NCBI GenBank assembly: GCA_030634585.1 | Contig: DAOWAM010000032.1 | Coordinates: forward strand, 1 to 6,313 | Length of the DNA stretch: 6,313 nucleotides | Reading direction: 5' to 3' | Source of the DNA: a bacterium | GTDB taxonomy: Bacteria > Patescibacteriota > Patescibacteriia > UBA2591 > DAOWAM01 | Shown: positions 4,463-6,313 of the stretch, piece after piece | Numbering within the stretch: position 1 is the first letter of the stretch | Layout of the letters: every line of letters begins with the position of its first letter | Notes under the pieces: generated by a model | Databases searched by the model: none | What the model was told of the DNA's origin: nothing | What the model saw: only the letters and a program-made list of their open reading frames with translations | Made by a program: the position numbers and the translations under genes

Positions 4463-4903
4463 ATGCCATTAGACATGTTTGGAAAAACACCCGTAGCTGA
4501 TACGCTACCAAGCGAAATGCAAGAAACAATCAATAAATTAAAAGAATCAAAAAACAAGGAAGATTGCCTTAAACATAGTTATGAAATTTTGATTAAAAAA
4601 TATAAAGGTCATCGAGTACAAACCTATGCAAAATTATTTGGAATATTTAGTAATGATATTGTAAAATTTTGGGATAAACAAGGATTTCTTCATTGTACAA
4701 ATATTAATTATGTAATGAGAACCCTTTTAGTTAGAAGTGGTTTTTTCACAGATGATGAAATAAAAATTAAATGGACTCTAGTTTGGTACACTTCTCCCCA
4801 CCAATACCTTCAAATTAAAATAGATAATTCAGATATTAATATTGATATCTGGAGCTATGCTTATGGCATAAAATATAACGATTACGCCTACGGATTTCAT
4901 TAA
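4463..4903 (+). CDS. Transglutaminase-like small protein (candidate Cys-His-Asp triad)
   Basis: A 146-residue cytoplasmic protein without signal peptide. Its C-terminal two thirds has the order of elements of the transglutaminase-like/papain-like fold. A Cys opens a helix (GFLHCTNINYVMRTLLVRSGFF, Cys78), His113 lies in a strand (WYTSPHQYLQIKI), and Asp128 is in the next strand (INIDIW), ahead of the closing G-I-K-Y-N-D-Y-A-Y-G-F-H. In known transglutaminase-like proteins these are C-G-x-x-A, H-A-W and W-x-x-x-D-P. Here the motifs are altered but in the right order and spacing, so a Cys protease, amidase or inactive fold is possible. Residues 20-50 form a charged helical lead-in. I recall similar proteins in uncultured Parcubacteria but cannot name a family. 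It is the first gene of a three-gene operon, 17 nt before the YjjX-type gene. Confidence 0.65.
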   Translation: MPLDMFGKTPVADTLPSEMQETINKLKESKNKEDCLKHSYEILIKKYKGHRVQTYAKLFGIFSNDIVKFWDKQGFLHCTNINYVMRTLLVRSGFFTDDEIKIKWTLVWYTSPHQYLQIKIDNSDINIDIWSYAYGIKYNDYAYGFH

Positions 4904-4920
4904 TTCTTTTATAAAATATT

Positions 4921-5451
4921 ATGATAAAAAAAGTAATTATTGCCTCGACAAACCCAGTTAAAATTAATGCTGTAAAAGTTGGATTTAAAAAAATGTTTCC
5001 TTTAGAAAAATTTGATTTTAAAGGTGTCTTGGTTAATTCAGATGTCAAAAGTCAGCCCATGAACGATTCAGAAACAATGGCCGGAGCAATTAATAGGACT
5101 AATAATGCAAAAGATCAATTTAAAGATGCTAGTTTTTGGGTTGGGATTGAGGGAGGTATTGAAAAAATTAAAGATGAGATGGAAGCCTTTGCCTGGATTA
5201 TTATTAAATCGAATCAACTTAAGGGAAAAGCAAAAACAGGAACGTTTTTTCTCCCAAAAAAAATTGTTGAACTAATTGAGTCAGGAGAAGAATTAGGAAA
5301 AGCCAATGATGCTGTTTTTGGACATACAAATTCAAAACAAAAAAATGGAACAATAGGATTTTTAACTGAAAATAATATTACCAGAACAAGTTATTATACT
5401 GAAGCGGTAATTTTTGCCTTAATACCGTTTAAAAACCCTGAGATATATTAA
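4921..5451 (+). CDS. yjjX: Inosine/xanthosine triphosphatase, YjjX family
   Basis: A 176-residue cytoplasmic house-cleaning enzyme that, in the family, hydrolyses non-canonical ITP and XTP to their diphosphates with Mg2+ or Mn2+, keeping deaminated purines out of RNA and DNA. Length matches E. coli YjjX. Family landmarks are present in order: ASTNPVK at 8-14 (nucleotide loop), SQPMNDSETMAGAINR (44-59), FWVGIEGGI (72-80), AFAWI (89-93), FFLPKKIVELIESGEELG (109-126), NGTIGFLT (142-149), and RTSYYTEAVIFALIPF (155-170). Nothing key appears to be missing. It sits between the transglutaminase-like gene (17 nt) and a membrane protein gene (7 nt), so the three are likely transcribed together. A functional link to its neighbours is not evident. 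It has no SD. Confidence 0.92.
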   Translation: MIKKVIIASTNPVKINAVKVGFKKMFPLEKFDFKGVLVNSDVKSQPMNDSETMAGAINRTNNAKDQFKDASFWVGIEGGIEKIKDEMEAFAWIIIKSNQLKGKAKTGTFFLPKKIVELIESGEELGKANDAVFGHTNSKQKNGTIGFLTENNITRTSYYTEAVIFALIPFKNPEIY

Positions 5452-5458
5452 CAAAAAT

Positions 5459-5782
5459 ATGATTCCAATAGAATTTTTAAGACAATTTCGTTTTGGGGAA
5501 TATGCTATCTTTGATTTTATAGCAGCATTCTTAGGAATTTATTTGCTCTCTCCTTTATTGTCAAAGCTTTTTCTAAAATTTAAAATCAATATACCAAAAC
5601 AAAATTGGCTATTTCTAACTTTACCAATTAGCATTCTCGCTCATCTGCTAGTTAGAAATATAACTCCCATGACTAGAGATTTTATAGACATACGAAATCA
5701 TTATATTTTAAAAATACTAATTCTAGCTCTACTATTTTTTGGTCTAAGGGGTATTAAAATAATTAAAAAAAATAAAAAATGA
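5459..5782 (+). CDS. Small three-helix membrane protein of unknown function
   Basis: A 107-residue integral membrane protein. Hydrophobic segments lie at about 16-37 (AIFDFIAAFLGIYLLSPLL), 49-66 (NWLFLTLPISILAHLLV) and 83-99 (ILKILILALLFFGLRGI), with a polar loop NITPMTRDFIDIRNHY between the second and third. The tail IKIIKKNKK is strongly basic and should be cytoplasmic, which puts the N-terminus on the other side or makes the first segment re-entrant. I recall similar proteins as hypotheticals in Patescibacteria, without a known role. It follows yjjX by 7 nt and has no SD. Its TGA stop (5780-5782) lies inside the terminator hairpin, so termination is coupled closely to the gene end. Confidence 0.75.
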   Translation: MIPIEFLRQFRFGEYAIFDFIAAFLGIYLLSPLLSKLFLKFKINIPKQNWLFLTLPISILAHLLVRNITPMTRDFIDIRNHYILKILILALLFFGLRGIKIIKKNKK

Positions 5783-5806
5783 ATGTTTAATAAACATTCA
5801 TTTTTT
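5774..5806. terminator. Bidirectional terminator between the operon and lemA
   Basis: A 33-bp perfect palindrome about base 5790: 5774-5789 pairs fully with 5791-5806. It gives a stem of about 14 bp with a small loop, six A on one side and six T on the other. Both strands therefore have a U tract in RNA, which suits the convergent genes here. The upstream gene's stop codon lies inside the stem. Confidence 0.9.
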
Positions 5807-5837
5807 AATATCTTAATATCTTAAAATCTTAAAACTT
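5807..5837. repeat. 8-bp tandem repeat at the lemA 3' end
   Basis: Nearly four units of AATATCTT-type sequence in a row: AATATCTT (5807-5814), AATATCTT (5815-5822), AAAATCTT (5823-5830), then a partial AAAACTT (5831-5837). The third unit overlaps the lemA stop codon (5829-5831) and the fourth its last codons. It may have arisen by slippage. Confidence 0.6.
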
Positions 5838-6313
5838 CACATCCACATTCTTTCTCTCCTCTTCATTTTCAATCTCAAAATATTCACGAGATTTAAAACC
5901 AAGCATATTTCCAATCATATTTGTTGGAAAAACTTCTAACTTAGTATTAAAATCTCGAACATTCCCATTATAAAATCTTCTTGAAGCTTGAATTTTATTT
6001 TCTGTGTCACTTAACTCATTCTGTAATTCTAAAAAATTAGTATTTGCTTTTAAATCTGGGTAATTTTCAGATAAAGCAAAAATTGACTTTAAGGTTGAGC
6101 TAAGCATATTCTCAGCCTCGGCCTGTGCCTTAGCATCTCCACTTTCTTGCGCAGACATAGCCGCAGTTCTCGCCTTGGTTACTTTTTCAAAAGTACTACT
6201 TTCATGACTTGCATAACCTTTTACAGTTTCCACTAAATTAGGAATTAAGTCATAACGACGTTTTAATTGAACATCAATATCACTCCAAGCTTCGTCCACT
6301 CTATTCTTTAAGC
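5829..6313 (-). CDS. lemA: LemA family protein (5' end outside the window)
   Basis: The C-terminal 160 or so residues of a LemA protein, normally about 185-190 long with an N-terminal membrane helix and a cytoplasmic helical bundle. The reading frame stays open to the window edge and reads LKNRVDEAWSDIDVQLKRRY there, so the GTG at 6299 is an internal Val and the true start and membrane anchor lie beyond 6313. Family landmarks: RRYDLIPNLVETVKGYASHE, then SSTLKSIFALSENYPDLKAN, then ELSDTENKIQASRRFYNGNVRDFN, and the C-terminal FPTNMIGNMLGFK followed by an acidic end. LemA proteins are widespread, but their molecular function is not settled. They often sit beside a TPM-domain or HtpX gene, which could lie to the right. 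The gene converges on the operon ending at 5782. Confidence 0.95.
   Translation of the reverse strand, partial: LKNRVDEAWSDIDVQLKRRYDLIPNLVETVKGYASHESSTFEKVTKARTAAMSAQESGDAKAQAEAENMLSSTLKSIFALSENYPDLKANTNFLELQNELSDTENKIQASRRFYNGNVRDFNTKLEVFPTNMIGNMLGFKSREYFEIENEEERKNVDVKF

Noticed and set aside
4836..5048. Hydrophobic minus-strand frame across the boundary of the first two operon genes
   Set aside because: It is antisense to two well-supported genes, and its hydrophobicity comes from the complement of A-rich codons.
239..5782. CRISPR array, tRNA, rRNA or insertion sequence
   Set aside because: No regularly spaced repeat/spacer units, no cloverleaf with a conserved TTC arm, and no transposase-like ORF were found by eye.
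5780..5818. Recoded TGA (Gly code, as in Gracilibacteria/SR1) extending the three-helix protein
   Set aside because: The TGA lies in a terminator palindrome, and no in-frame TGA occurs inside any other gene here, so the standard bacterial code is simpler.

Overview
The window looks like low-GC accessory DNA from a small-genome bacterium, most likely a member of the Candidate Phyla Radiation (Patescibacteria). That is an inference from gene content and style: small hypothetical proteins, DKNYY-type and Cys-rich lipoproteins, a DUF5680 protein, LemA, and many plus-strand genes with no visible Shine-Dalgarno (SD) sequence. No 16S or other marker gene is present. TAA and TGA both act as stops and no gene has an internal TGA, so the standard bacterial code fits.

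Bases 1-1890 hold small single-gene units on the plus strand: a GNAT acetyltransferase (239-766), a two-helix membrane protein (1016-1216), and a Cys-rich lipoprotein (1359-1679). They are separated by GC-richer, hairpin-rich spacers (about 20-172, 816-936, 1690-1830, and perhaps a decayed one at 1228-1330). These spacers share a CGCTNNGCTCY motif and bipartite cores that resemble integron attC sites. The GNAT gene is also enclosed by a long inverted repeat: a 28-bp perfect arm on each side, then a hairpin, then a 19-bp arm with 16 matches. This is the most unusual structure in the window. A 37-codon SD-led ORF lies on the minus strand inside the third spacer.

Bases 1892-4306 hold a zinc nucleoside deaminase, a doubtful membrane peptide, and a lipoprotein/DUF5680 pair (2890-3900) on the plus strand. 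Two small unknown genes lie on the minus strand (2617-2799 and 3992-4306). Those two share a strong SD and nearly identical promoter geometry. Hairpin terminators sit at the convergent boundaries at 2562-2599 and 3902-3930.

Bases 4463-5782 form a tight three-gene plus-strand operon: a small protein with a candidate transglutaminase-like Cys-His-Asp triad, a YjjX-type inosine/xanthosine triphosphatase, and a three-helix membrane protein. It ends in a bidirectional terminator that contains the last stop codon. The window closes with the 3' part of lemA on the minus strand, cut by the window edge.

There is no clear shared pathway. The deaminase and YjjX both act on nucleobases or nucleotides. 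The lipoproteins, the membrane proteins and LemA are envelope-associated. No tRNA, rRNA, CRISPR array, transposase or integrase was seen.
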